Of a stretch of DNA of 64,000 bases, positions 1 through 11,913 are shown piece after piece. Source of the DNA: Acanthosoma haemorrhoidale. Its lineage: Eukaryota; Arthropoda; Insecta; Hemiptera; Acanthosomatidae. The stretch lies in the NCBI GenBank assembly GCA_930367205.1, contig OV884011.1, positions 118,603,866 to 118,667,865 of the forward strand, read 5' to 3'. The translations under genes and the position numbers were made by a program. The notes under the pieces were generated by a model. It ran no database searches, had not been told where the DNA came from, and worked only from the letters and a program-made list of their open reading frames with translations. Within the stretch, counting starts at the first letter, position 1; every line of letters begins with the position of its first letter.

Positions 1-409
1 TGAGTAAACTTACACATGACATTTACATGGACCACTCGAATATATCAACTTTGAAGTGTAAGTTCATCAAGTTGAACTTGGAACGTTCAGGGTTAGATAT
101 GTGCCCTCCCTCTAAAAGGGCCCAAAGATATTTCATGTATTCGGGCTAGGCAAAGTACATACTTTATTTATTAACACAAATCCCTTATGTTTAAGCTTTC
201 AAATCATATAATATTACTAAAATAAATTTATTAAACATCTAAGTGTGCTATGTTTATTTCTTAGTACTTCTTCTGGGGAGATTTCTACCTTATAAAGACC
301 ATTTATTGCATAATAGTATGTACAATGATGGAATTTTTACTTTCTTCTAATACCTGTCTTATTACCATTAATTGATTATATCAGTTATGCAAATCCGATG
401 GTTAAAATC
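1..409. other. AT-rich intronic sequence, nothing recognised
   Basis: Probably intron of the TBC1D30-like gene, upstream of the first visible exon. No motif seen. Confidence 0.6.
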
Positions 410-1031
410 AGTGAGATGGAACAGTCGTTGGAACTTGATGAATTAGAGGATGTCTTGAAAATAGCTAAGGACAATAAAACGCCAGGAATTGATAGAATTA
501 CAAATGGATTTTATAAATATGTTCCAGACGACTAAAATATCTTTTGAAATTTTGTAATTTAATTCTAGTAAACGAAACTGTGCCTGAGAGTTTTACTAAA
601 GCAATTATTACGAAAGGTGACATGAATTTTGTTGAAAATTACAGGGGGATTCCATTCATTAATTGTGTTGCAAACATTTTCTCAGGAATGTTTCTTAAAA
701 GAACTAAGAGTTGCGTTAAAAAAAAAAAAAAAAAAACTTTGCGGGAAGCCTGGACTGGTTTTATAAAAGGCTATTGAACAATGGATAATGTTTCAAACCT
801 GATGAATATATTTAAGCCTTTTTGGTTGATCTGAAGTCTGCTTTTGACTTTCCGTGTCTCCAGGCACTTTTATTAAACCAACTATGTTTGATACATCAAC
901 AAAAACTATAAATATCATGGAACAGTTGTATAGTAACAAAAGTAGTATGCTAACATTCTGGGTCAACTAGAAAATTCTTTGAAGTAAAAAATGGAGTATG
1001 GCACGGAGATTTATTAATTGTTTTGATGTAC

Positions 1032-1098
<67 letters not shown>

Positions 1099-2200
1099 TA
1101 GCCTGAATGCGTTGGAGGAGGGGGTAAGATTAAAGGATTTTACGTTAGGAAGTTTATCGTTTGCTGATGGTATTGTATTGCTTAGTGAATGTAAATACAC
1201 ATTACAAAACTGATATACAAACTAGCTAAATGCAGTGTCATAATAACATTACAGTACATTTAAACAAATCTAAAGTGATTGTCTTTAGAAATGGTGGAAA
1301 GCATGCTAAAGATGATCAATGGTGATCATGGTGAGACAATATAAATTGTGCCTGAACACAAATCTTTCCTTGAAACTTCTATGTTGTACTAAAATTACAA
1401 TCTTCCTTATTAGGCAATACGTAATTGTGATAAATGTAACACAAATACTTAGGGATAATAATATCACCAAACATGTCTTTATGCAAACACTTCGAAAAGA
1501 TAGTACCTGTTGTGATATGCTGATTGGCGTAGTTTTCTTATGAAGAAAGAAGTTCTTATTTCAAAAAAATACAAATTAGATGTGGGATGGGAAAGCTCTT
1601 GACAAAGTTCAACAAGTTCAAAGAAGCTTTATTAAAATAATATTCTTCCTCCCCCGGAATACGCCGAAATATGCATTGTATCTAGAAACTAGCAGATCAT
1701 CTATTTGCTCACACACACTAAAGCTCCCTCCACCTGAATTACACTTTATAAGTTTCAAATGCTTCTGAAACCAGACTAACCAAGAGTCTTACTAATAAAG
1801 GACTTTACTCTTACTCAGGACTTGGTCTTTCTCGACCAGAGAAGAGTTGATTGACCAACTATTGGTTGATAAAATAGTTCATTACATTGAATATCAAGAG
1901 GAGCAGAAGGTAATAGATACATTTGCAAACGCGATGTTTCATTCAACCTAGAAAATAATTACTCAAAGTAACTCTCTTATATAAAGGACTTAAACACCAT
2001 GCAGATGATAAGGACTATTATGCTAGCCAGAATCGAGACCCTCAACCTGAACAGGCCATGGAGTTTTGATGATAGGGCCGAGCCCTCTGCTCTCTTTTCT
2101 ACCTTAGCCAACCAGAAGATATTATGCATTCCTTTTAGTCCTACCCTCCTTTTACCCGAGATAAGGTTAAAGACATTCAATAACAACTGTCAGATAATAC
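410..2200 (+). pseudogene. Degenerate LINE reverse transcriptase
   Basis: A plus-strand decayed RT can be followed across frames: KIAKDNKTPGIDRITNGFYK (about 450-520) is the RT finger motif, NFVENYRGIPFINCVANIFS (about 625-690) the RPISL-like block, and LGSLSFADGIVLLSE (about 1147-1190) a decayed YADD box. RNTPKYALYLETS (about 1657-1695) is a C-terminal motif. An (AT)n microsatellite of about 64 bp sits between motifs B and C. Stops and frameshifts are frequent. The clade cannot be decided by eye. Confidence 0.7.
1034..1097 (+). repeat. (AT)n microsatellite inside LINE remnant
   Basis: A perfect AT run of about 64 bp, located between RT motifs B and C of the degenerate LINE at 410-2200. Confidence 0.97.
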
Positions 2201-3862
2201 AGCTATTAAATACCTGAACTACATGGAATATATGAAATTGCATGTGTATCTAAAAGAAGCTTTGTATGTTAAGTTTCTTTATGTTAATTAATGCTTACTT
2301 ACCTTTATTTATGTATTTATTTATTATTATTGTAGTGACTTGTTCTAGTTGTGACTAGTAGTGGTGAGAGACTAGTTCGAAGTCTATGTAAAATTAATGT
2401 AAATACCAGTACTACATATTACCATCAAATCACCGTATACAACAAAAACTACTCTTCTAAAAACTGCTTTATTGTTTTTAAATGAAAATAATGAGAGAGG
2501 AGATACTGAAAAATAACTTGTGATGAATTGTGTTCACCTTTGGTAGGTAAAATATATCAAAGATTCATCAAGTTAGGATGTAAAATATTTTTAAACTTGC
2601 GTTTGAATTATTTACTTTAAATAATTAATTAAGAATTAATTACTACCACTTTAACTTCAACTTAACTACAAGTTTAATTGCAACAACAAATGGAGGCTTG
2701 CCACCATCAACGTATTGATGCTGTGATGAATAAACGTTTTATTGCTTCTACATTACATTCCTTACATCAAGGAGATAGGCTACAAACCGCAATTAAAACC
2801 ATATATGTCAAGTTTCTATTGCATAATATTATTAGGTTATAACTTATAATACAATTTTATGGCAAGTATCAATATCTACAATACATATTAAGTTTCCGGT
2901 GTAAATTTGGAATGATAAGCAAAATATTATGTATTGAAACCTAATATTATTCATATGTATGTCCTATAATAATGATTACCGAATAAATACATAAACAAAA
3001 TAAAAGTAAAGTATTTAACATTCAAAAATATGAAAGAGGTTTAAATATTTAAATTACATATCAAGCACATGTCATTTGGTTAAATAGAATAAGAACCAAT
3101 TATCAGATAATGAAGCTATTTAGAGGTATTTTATAACATTTAGTGGTGTTACAAGTGGATATTATTTTTAGGAATTGGCTTGAGGTTCTAGATGGTTGAA
3201 ATTTATTGACTCCTTGTTGATTAAGTAAATAAAACTTATTCTTTACTGGAAATTTCCATAGTAAAATGAACTATATATATATATGTATGTATATACAGAT
3301 GAAGAAAGATGAATTTTGGTTTAATCTGACTTTTATAACAAAAATAATAGTGTTATAATTATTTTTTTAGTTTTATTGGTTGAAAAAAATGCAGGATTGT
3401 AACATGCTATAAATCTTTAAAAATCGTTTCACCTGAGTTATTCAATTAACATTTCGGTCGATAGAGGTTGAGTTGCGAGGCATTATCAATAATTTTGTGG
3501 CGTGATTTTGGATATTGATAATAAATGGACTAGTCTTGCTTAACAGCTCTACTTTTAAATCTCCTTATATATATAGCTTATTTCAATGTTTCTCTGTGCA
3601 TTTCGATTTCCGGTAGCGATTGGAAGGAAGCTTGTTCGTATATATCTTTTCTAAAACTCGCAATTTCACTATCGATCACATGATGCAAAAGTCCTGTCTA
3701 TAGGAGCGAATGGTTAATTGTGTTATACCGAACTTTTGAAATAAACAAAAATGTATTCCCACACTGGTCTGGTCTCATTATATTTTAAACAATGATAGGT
3801 GACAATAAGTATAGGTTGCAAATAATAATAAAATAATCCACTAATATTGGTATCATTTCCAG
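2201..3862. other. AT-rich intron, no gene seen
   Basis: Long AT-rich stretch ending in the acceptor of the exon at 3863. It contains a short (TA)n near 3273. Confidence 0.7.
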
Positions 3863-4025
3863 GTAATGATCTACCTGATAGAAGGAGTTCTTCCAGAATC
3901 CTACTTTGCTGACAACCTTAGAGGCCTGTCAGTGGACATGGCAGTATTCAGGGATCTTCTCAGCCTTAAGCTGCCCGAACTATCAAGGCATCTGGACAAC
4001 TTACAGCAAGAGTCGAAAGACTCGG
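3863..4025 (+). CDS. TBC1D30: TBC1D30-like Rab GAP, internal exon (TBC domain, part 1)
   Basis: This exon encodes about 54 residues, beginning VMIYLIEGVLPESYF and including LRGLSVDMAVFRDLL and LPELSRHLDNL. The pattern matches the middle of the TBC (Rab GTPase-activating) domain of TBC1D30, where vertebrate proteins have an LPESYF..LRALSVDMAVFRDLL..KLPELSQHL block. The acceptor AG is at 3861-3862 and the donor GT at 4026-4027. The frame is open from the first base, and the exon ends with one base of the next codon (phase 1), which the exon at 7394 completes. The arginine- and glutamine-finger motifs of the TBC domain are not in this exon and should lie upstream of the window. TBC proteins stimulate GTP hydrolysis by Rab GTPases; TBC1D30 is linked to Rab8 and cilia in vertebrates, and carrying that role over to this gene is inference. 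Confidence 0.93.
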
Positions 4026-4435
4026 GTATGTAGCTATTATATGTTTTGTTCTTCTTTCACTTTATTTACGACTAATACATAGTGTATTTTAAGCTGCGGT
4101 AGCTTGCTGTCATTTTACCTGTTTGATTTCAAATATCCCTTGTGTTATCTATTGTAAATCTCAGCATTCGACAACACCAACAAAAATATTGTAAAATTAA
4201 TAATCGTATGAATCCATCCACACAAAGTATTAGATATTTAATATTATCTACTAATATCTACTAATTAGTTGAGCTGAGCTTTTATATATATAATAAAAAA
4301 ACAATTTAGTAGTGTATGTAAAATACGTAGCCCACTAACGGTTTGATAGGAATGTCTCAGTCCTTTTCGGAAATCAGTAGGTCTCAAGTTCTAATCCCGT
4401 TCTTGTAACTATCTTTTTTCTTTGCCTAATTATTG
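4026..4435. other. Intron between TBC1D30 exon and Tigger element
   Basis: No gene. A weak tRNA B-box-like string (AAGTTCTAATCCCG) at about 4387 hints at a SINE remnant but is not enough to call. Confidence 0.5.
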
Positions 4436-6767
4436 CAGTAAACTACTGTAGTCTCGCAAATCCAGACGGGCCCTGTTCGGATTAAACGAACTTTGCTTTA
4501 AAATGCATATGATCCTTCAAATAGGTCCCTCCTAGTAAAAGGATCCTTTTCACTCCTATAAATTCCATGTTATTTTATTTTCCCCCATCCCTCTTTCAAA
4601 TTTTGAGAGCTTTGAAAAAAAAAAAACAAGTATTTTAGTGATTTTTTATTTTTTGTATTTATAAGTACACCTTTTCCTTCGGCATAATTTTATTTTCGAT
4701 ACTACATAATGTATATTTTTTTAATAGAACAGGTAGTTATTTTTATAGTTATTTATAATAGTATAGGTTGACCTAGATTTTTGACCTACGAACCTGAAAA
4801 TTTATTTATTGTACAGTATTACAAACCAAACTACTTTTATACTTATGTTATAATGTAAAACTCATGAATTTCAAAAACGAAACGTTAAATTCTGAACAGG
4901 ACTATTTAATAAAACAATACACAGTGCGTAATGGAAAGAAGAAGAATATTTTTAGAATCACAAAAAAAATCCCGTAATGTTATTTTGGTTTAAAGAATAC
5001 TGACGTGGTTTTGTCATACGATCTCGTAGGCGCCTGAAGGTAAGTAGCTCAGCAGATTATGTATCGCTTTGTTTCTCGAAGTACTGGCTCCTCCGTATCT
5101 TCGTCGCCATCTTCCGTACCGCCATTGTCTGTTGTCATCCACACTTTCATATTTCATCATCACTTAATACTTGACAACCAATATCATTGTCACTATTCAT
5201 CCATTCAGAAATGTAATTTTCTTCTGTTGTAGACAGCAGCAAAACACTCCAACTGTAAAAATCTTGAACGAAGTCATCGTTTGCAGTTGGTTCATTTTCT
5301 TCTTGTTCCTGTTTTTTTGTGGGTTGCTAGGTAATAGTTTTTTCAGTATTTTTGAAGAGTTGTCGGCTTAATTTCTCCCAAAGCCTCTGCGACCAAATAA
5401 ATGACAATCTTTATTAGAACTTTGTTTAGAAGTTTATATGTTTAGCATGGGTTTGCTTTTTCTTGTTCTAAAAGAAGCAAGATCAACTTTTTCCTATAAC
5501 GCCGTTTGGTAGCTTAAATCACTCGATCAATGCTGTGTCATTCGGTGGTATAAATTTCACAAAAATTTACCCCTCTCAAAATTCTTCTTGAGTGGGGTGG
5601 CACGGTGCCTGGTCTATGAACAACACAGATGTTTCTCTCTCAAGAATTCCTTTGTTGAAGGCACAAAATTTCCCCAAAATCAATAATTTGTCCATTCGCC
5701 TATTCACAGCTTTTTGAGCTTTATTTCTCAGAACAGATCCCTCCCCCCCAGCCGAGTGGCTGAGAGCACATTCGGATTTCCGTTTTTCAGTACCCAAGTG
5801 CTTGGACGATTTTTCCGATCACCAAAAGTGAAAGTTTTGAATCTCCAGATGCATTACTGCAAGGAAGCAAATTTACACGTTCTTCGGCTCCTGAAAAACT
5901 GAATCCAGTTTTGAAACTAATGTTTTTTTTGGAAGCATTTAGTAACTTAACGCCGTTTCAGCAGCATTAAACACATGACAAGGCTGTAAGTTTTCATCTA
6001 AAACGAACTTTTCAAATTTAACTTTAAAATCTGTACTGGAACATTGACACCTGATAAAAGTTCACCACTTACATCCAGTTCAGCCACGCCGTGTTGTTCC
6101 GACAACCATCCTACACAGGCAGTAAAAACTGGGTCCCCTTTTAATGTTTTGTTGAGCGCTATTGCTTGTAAGGTTACACCCGTATATATTAGTGCGGAAA
6201 ACCGTGTGCACATTCTTGACAAAACCAAACGTAAAAAACCTCGTCCGAAGTTTCGTTTTTTGGGTTTTTAAGGTGTTTGTTGTGTTGCCTGCCTACAATT
6301 GTCTTTACTAACCATTTTAGTACAAAAATATGTAATTTTTATTTTCCAATCGGAAACAGTATGTTTTCCAATTCCTAAATCATTTGCGACTTTAGTTAGT
6401 GACTCCCCTGCATCAATACGAAACAAAGCTTGGAGTTTATGCTCTATTGTCCCAGTCACTTTCCTCCGTTTAGTTGTCATTTCCACAAACAAACACCGGT
6501 ACTAAATGGTACGCAAAACCAACAAAACACAGCTGTAACAGACTCATGGATAAAGTAACTCAAAAGGAGTACCAACTGAGGAAAAATGAAAGAAACTTTC
6601 TAAAAACAGCTGTAGGAAGTGAGTCATTTCCTGGAAACCATTCTCTCTTTGAATTATTTTTGTACTTACCACCTGCTAAATTAAATTTTTAGTTTACTAA
6701 TTTCTAATAATATAATATTACAGATTAACCGGAGTCCGGATTAGCGGGACCCTATCGGTATCGGTAT
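4436..6767 (-). mobile_element. pogo/Tigger-type DNA transposon with terminal inverted repeats
   Basis: Opposite ends carry related inverted repeats: GTCTCGCAAATCCAGAC at about 4451 (plus strand), and the reverse complement of 6737-6753 reads GTCCCGCTAATCCGGAC. These resemble the CAGT...TATCCGGA ends of Tigger elements. Between them lies a decayed transposase on the minus strand. TA-rich sequence surrounds both ends. The element lies in the TBC1D30 intron between the exons at 3863 and 7394. Confidence 0.82.
5060..6492 (-). pseudogene. pogo/Tigger transposase remnant (CENP-B-like HTH and DDE)
   Basis: Read on the minus strand from 6492: the first HTH has TKRRKVTGTIEHKLQALFRI, then KVANDLGIGKHTVSDWKIKI, the psq-type helix-turn-helix of pogo/CENP-B proteins. 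A second HTH segment (5998-6228) has FTACVGWLSEQHGVAELDVS. The DDE part follows: NAAETALSY-like first acidic motif (about 5960), VLFIDQAPCHPTQEEF (about 5580-5625) where the family has LLLDNAPSHP, and a FIPPN motif at about 5560. The C-terminal acidic segment ends near 5060. Multiple frameshifts make it a pseudogene. Confidence 0.8.
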
Positions 6768-7393
6768 ATATCTAAGTGCACATATGTGTTATGTGACATA
6801 CTTGCAACAGTCACTTAACTGATATGTGAACTAACCCATCACACCCCACTAACCCGCATATGTGTGTGTGTGTGTTATAAATCGTGGTATCATTTCTATA
6901 CGCGTCAGTAATCACAGCAAAACCTTCCTATCCTTGATTAAGCTATTAGCCACAACAGTATAACGATCATTCCACGTCATTAATATCTATCTGTCTGTCG
7001 AACGGTATTTTGCTCTCTATCTCTGTGAAAGACAAAAACCATGTTCTACAACATTTAAAAACAACATGTTCTAGTGGTTGGCTTGCCTTACTGTAAAAAG
7101 CTTGTGGAAACTCGGGCCCCCGACACCTCTATGGATTTTTTACCATTGGTTGTGTCTCGATGTGAACCAATCGGCTAAATAAAATAAATTGGGTAGTTAA
7201 TTCAACAAGGATGTAGTGAATCCTGTCTATTTCAATAATAATTTAAAGCCTGAATCTAAAATTTGATTTAAAACAAGCTAAGTCTATTACACGGTACATG
7301 TATGATTAACCATAGAATAGTGCACAGATAACATTGCTAAACTTTTCATAATTACTAATATGCAATAACTGATAGGTCGGTTTGCCTTCACAG
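6768..7393. other. Intron, no gene seen
   Basis: AT-rich, with a short (TG)n at about 6862. It ends at the acceptor of the exon at 7394. Confidence 0.7.
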
Positions 7394-7565
7394 GTACCAG
7401 CTACGAGCCACCTCTGATGGACGTGTTCACGATGCAGTGGTTCCTCACCATCTTCTGCAACTGCCTTCCGCAGCAGACGGTCCTTAGGCTCTGGGACCTG
7501 CTCTTCCTCGAAGGAGACTCGGTTCTCATCAAGGCAGCGCTCGTCATATGGCAGTCTCTGGCTGA
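7394..7565 (+). CDS. TBC1D30: TBC1D30-like Rab GAP, internal exon (TBC domain, part 2)
   Basis: The exon follows a CAG acceptor at 7391-7393. Its first two bases complete the glycine codon begun in the previous exon. It reads TSYEPPLMDVFTMQWFLTIF, then CLPQQTVLRLWDLLFLEG and ALVIWQSLAE. The VFTMQWFLTLF..CLP..TVL.IWD..F.EG pattern is the conserved late part of TBC domains and is very close to TBC1D30. The donor is GTGAGT at 7566. The exon ends in phase 2 with GA, completed by the first G of the exon at 38180. The long intron that follows is filled with transposon copies. An antisense open frame over the same bases is only a shadow. Confidence 0.94.
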
Positions 7566-9394
7566 GTGAGTGCACACACTTGTATTATAGTAATACTATA
7601 TTTGTAAATTTACCTTACGTGGTGTCCCTATCCTATAGTAAAATCCTTCTTGGAGATTAAATGGTGGATGGTTTTAAAATCTCCTATAGCCAACTGTAAC
7701 AAGTTCTGGCACTGGTCAGTACTCAATCCTAACATCACGAGCGTCTGATACTCACACAACCATCCGCAGTCTCCACTATTACTATCCAACAGCACTGTAG
7801 ATGCAGGAGCAGTTTGGCGTTTTTCCAGATTCCAGCTTTCTTCTTAGCTGGGGAGTCGGCGGTCCACGAATCCTCCCGCCTCTTTTAGGCATCCCACACC
7901 CCATATCCTTCTCATACTTCCTTCAAATGGAACTCCCCTTAGTGAAAGGCACCCATCAATCCAAAATAATTTTCCTACATCCTATTTTTATAAGTTTGAG
8001 AGCTATGGAAAAAAAAAAATTATTAAATAGTTTTCTTTAAATTAATACTGATGAACTGGTCATTATTGTTACTGTAATATTACACCGAAGTTCTTTTTAG
8101 GTCACCCTAGATACAGCATTACAATGAAGTGAATCCAGAATTGTAATTTTTATAGACAAGAACGGTTTTAACTTTATAGCTAAGAACAGTTAAACCAGAT
8201 CAAGGCTGTATACCTCACATAATTGGTTAAAAACACAAGCTTGGCTAGACCTCAACACTTGTGTAGGCTATGAATAAACAGCATGTACTTCACTCAACGA
8301 TCGTTAACAGAGAGAATAGCCTGGTTCTATTAACGATATACTTGGTTATAGATCCAATTCTCGGATAATAAAAAAAATAATAAAGAAGCAAGAGCAAAGA
8401 TACAAAGATTAATCATGAGTGGTGCAGTATATACCAGAAATGCATTCGATTCTGCAAAGAATGATGTTATGATGTGTACACTTTAGGTGTTGCGATATTT
8501 GAATCGGGGCTATGCAGTTGTAAAAGTACCTATGCACCGAAGGGCGTCCTGATCAGCCGATAAGCCAGGATTTAGTCCTTTCCTAGCCACTAAGATTTTT
8601 TCCTAGCATCATAACACATTCAACCATTTATAAATATTTATCATCTTTAAAATGAATAAAAAACAAAATATGTTTGATTGGTATCGTTAAATTAGGCGAC
8701 TTTTTGTTCAACAGAGATATAAATAAGAGAGAAAAAAATAATTTATTCAATGTCGAATAAAATGAGAATGAAATTACGAGGCATGCAAAGAGCATGTTAA
8801 GGACTTCAGCACCCTGCCATAAAAAACAACAGTGTTGAAGAATGAAATTTAATGAATGAGATGAGCAAAATCTACGAAAATACCTACGTTGAATAGGAAC
8901 GTATAAGTAGAATTCTGTTAACATATAATAACTAGGCTAAATTTGGCGAAACGCAGAACCCAGCTGTACGAGGTATGGTCATGGAGAGGGCTTCCCAAAA
9001 GGTCTTACAATTGACCCGTTGAGAACGACTAATGAAAATTGGTATGGCTAGCACTAATTATGTCATGCTCCCTTTAACAAATGTTTGATGTTTTTCATTG
9101 AGTCCAATGTTGCCTGTAATGGCTTATTTCGTTATTGAGCCTCTACAACATAATTAGCGTTAAGAATTACGTCCATCTGGCGATAAAATATCATCCTTAA
9201 TGATCTCATACACCAAGCAAGAAATAAAATTACGGGACTCAAACTCAATGATAATGAAAATAAACTTTTATTATTTTTTACTACTATTTCCTTACTTATT
9301 TGTATAATATAAATTAAGTAATTTTTAACAATTATTTTATTAATGTTCGTTGATTTAAAAGAATGCTGTGCATAGCAGCCACATGCCTTTCACA

Positions 9395-9456
<62 letters not shown>

Positions 9457-11035
9457 CCTCATTATCCCATAGTGGGTCAGTTGCCTTGCCATTGTTCCCA
9501 TTATATAAGAAAAAAATACGAGCAGACTAATAAAAACTATTAAGGTCTCATGAAATAAGGCGTATCTGAAAAAAGCATCATTTTTTAAATTCTTTTTGCG
9601 TAACACTATAGATTGAAGGCTCAAATAAAATCTAAATTAAACGGCTTACAACTAAAGGTCGTCAGAGAAAGCCACCATAGTCAGTACATGATTTAGAAGA
9701 ATTAAAGGGCTAACCTGCAACTGTTCAACCACTATTTCCATTTCTTAGACCGGATTTGCTAGCTCATAATCACTTACCCACACCCACACCCACCCCCTGA
9801 GAATAACTCCTTAGGGAATGCTTTCCGCAATTAATAAATAGTCTGGTGCGCTTGCTAGCTATCTCATCACGGAGACGTTTTCCTGAAGTTAGTTAGCAGA
9901 AACAATTTATTTCCATGTTGCATGATCAGGAGTGCCTCGTCGGTGGTCCTTGGCGAACCGAGTTAACTTAACGAACTGAATTATAAAGCCAAGCAAACTT
10001 GCTGGCTACCTTAAACACTAAGATGCCACCTGATCTTGAAGCAATATTGTTGTTGAATATTCCCCTGACAAATTTCACCAGTACTCTGCCATGTACCACA
10101 TAGATATATGTCACATTAAAAAATGTAAAATAAATTCCAAAAAGTGAGTTTAACGGCCAACGATAAGAATCGCGTAGTCCATGTAATTTAGGCCGATTTG
10201 AGTAGTTTTATTTAGTTTTTTAGTTCGGTCAACATATCTGAGCTGCCTAATTTATTTTCATTTGTTGAAAAGTTAATTATTTAAATAAATCACAAAAACA
10301 TTAGTCCTATCTTATGTCATCGATCAGATTTAAAATTAGTAAATTTCGATTTATTTTTTAAAATTAATTTAGGTAAATCTTATTACTTGACTGTTCATAA
10401 TAGTATTTGGGCCTCTCTCACGTGTTAATCGCACAGTTCACGTGTTAATCGGCTTTGAAGTTTTACAGGCCAACACCTGAACGTGTTAGGTTTCCTTATC
10501 GAGGGTGTAAATACATACTATTTCTAGATTTTAATATATTCAGCTTCTATTATTATTATTTTGCAAATTTCGTCAATTTTAAAGTGAGAAAAAATCTATA
10601 GGGTGATTAAGTCACATCAAGTGGAAGCTCATGCTTCCAACCAATTCATTCACCAATTCATGATTTTAATCCAACTATGGACTTCACAAAATTACATTTT
10701 GTACAAACGCTTTAAAGCATTATTTATTCTATATAGATCATGAATGGAGACAACTTTTTCTTTCTGGGGCACAAATATAACAATTTGGAATTTAATCATT
10801 CCAATATTGGAATTATTACTGAGGGTAAATAATAATTTATATGTCAACAATGGGAACAAATAGGTCTCTCATGTGTAGGTCCATTTATGAAGTTATCATT
10901 TCACCAATCGGGAGTAAAAAGTAAAACACGCTTATTTTTTATAAAATGTACATACCTAATGAAAATTCAATAATAGAAATTTTTGTCAAGTACTTTTAAA
11001 TACCTTTACGAGAATTTCTTTTTTTTTTTTTATAG
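7566..11035. other. Start of the 30.6 kb intron, no gene seen
   Basis: AT-rich with the (CT)n at 9394. CACGTG-containing 13-mers are repeated at 10419 and 10439. A segment at about 8495-8590 weakly resembles 39005-39070 (GGCTAT-CAGTTGTAAA core), suggesting an unnamed dispersed repeat. Confidence 0.6.
9394..9453 (+). repeat. (CT)n microsatellite, about 60 bp
   Basis: A CT run with one TTT interruption near its start. Confidence 0.96.
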
Positions 11036-11806
11036 TTAACAATCTTTATTGTGCAATAATTACAATCTGCCTTTTATAAAGCAATAATAATACAGATAAA
11101 TGATCTCATTCATACCATATTTACAGCATCATTCACTCGCTCATTCATACCATAGGACATGATTGGAGAAACTGGCCATTGCCAGGACTCCCACTGTCAC
11201 GCGTTTATAGTAGGTCACGAGGCCACTGCCGTTTCAGTCTCCGAGGAGGATTATAGGGATGAGTGGCGCAGTGCAATAACTGTGCTACAGGATTAGGGTG
11301 GTTGGAAAGGCTACTGTGGAATTTCATAAACTTGGAAGGGATGAGTTCTAGAATGTAGGGTATATTAAGATCGTTATGAAGGGTTTTGTTGCTGACATAA
11401 TAAGGGGCATTTACTATTGTTCTTAGGACTTTGGATTGAAAGGATTGGATACGCTTGATGTTCGACTTTTTTGCTGTCCCCCATAGCTCTATTCCGTATG
11501 TCCAGATTGGTTTAAGTATAACTTTGTAGATTAGTAGTTTATTTTCTATTGAGAGATGGGATGTCCTTTGAAGTAGTCTGTACAGTTGTCCAAAGCGTCT
11601 GTTTAGTTCTTGTCTTTTTAGTCTTTTTAGGACACTGCCCTGTGGAACTCCTGCATTTATGGGATAGTAGTTAGAGTATTCTAAACCACAGCGGACTTGG
11701 AAGAAGCGGTTTGAAAGGTAGGACTGTAGGATTAGGAAAAGAGTCTGTGGTAAATATCTTTTGAGCTTGTAGAGCAAACCTGCGTGCCAAACCCTGTATC
11801 TGGATT
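11036..11806 (-). mobile_element. Jockey-like LINE copy B (-), internally deleted 3' end
   Basis: On the minus strand this copy contains the RT from VWHAGLLYKLKRYL to GVPQGSVL, then jumps at about 11630 to KRLKRQELNRRFG, removing the FADD catalytic block and the following stretch. It continues through the intact ORF2 C-terminus to the 3' UTR and a poly(A) end near 11036. The 216-codon frame at 11205-11855 is this deleted ORF2 plus residues encoded by the adjoining opposite-strand fragment. Without the catalytic aspartates it cannot be functional. Confidence 0.9.
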
Positions 11807-11913
11807 GAAATACTGTATGAATGAAGAATCGTAAATATGGTATGAATGAGAACATTGAACAAAATTACTTATTGCTGAATAAGGAAGATTGTAATTTTAT
11901 CACAATAAAGATT
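11807..11913 (+). mobile_element. Jockey-like LINE 3' tail fragment (+), abutting copy B
   Basis: About 105 bp match the family's 3' terminus in plus orientation: repeated GTATGAATGA motifs, a diverged GCTGAATAAGG for the terminal hairpin, then TTGTAATTTTATCACAATAAAG. It directly abuts copy B on the opposite strand, so this locus carries family 3' tails at both outer ends. Confidence 0.85.

Noticed and set aside
11205..11855. 216-codon minus frame as a functional protein
   Set aside because: It is a deleted Jockey-like ORF2 without catalytic aspartates, extended into an unrelated opposite-strand tail fragment.
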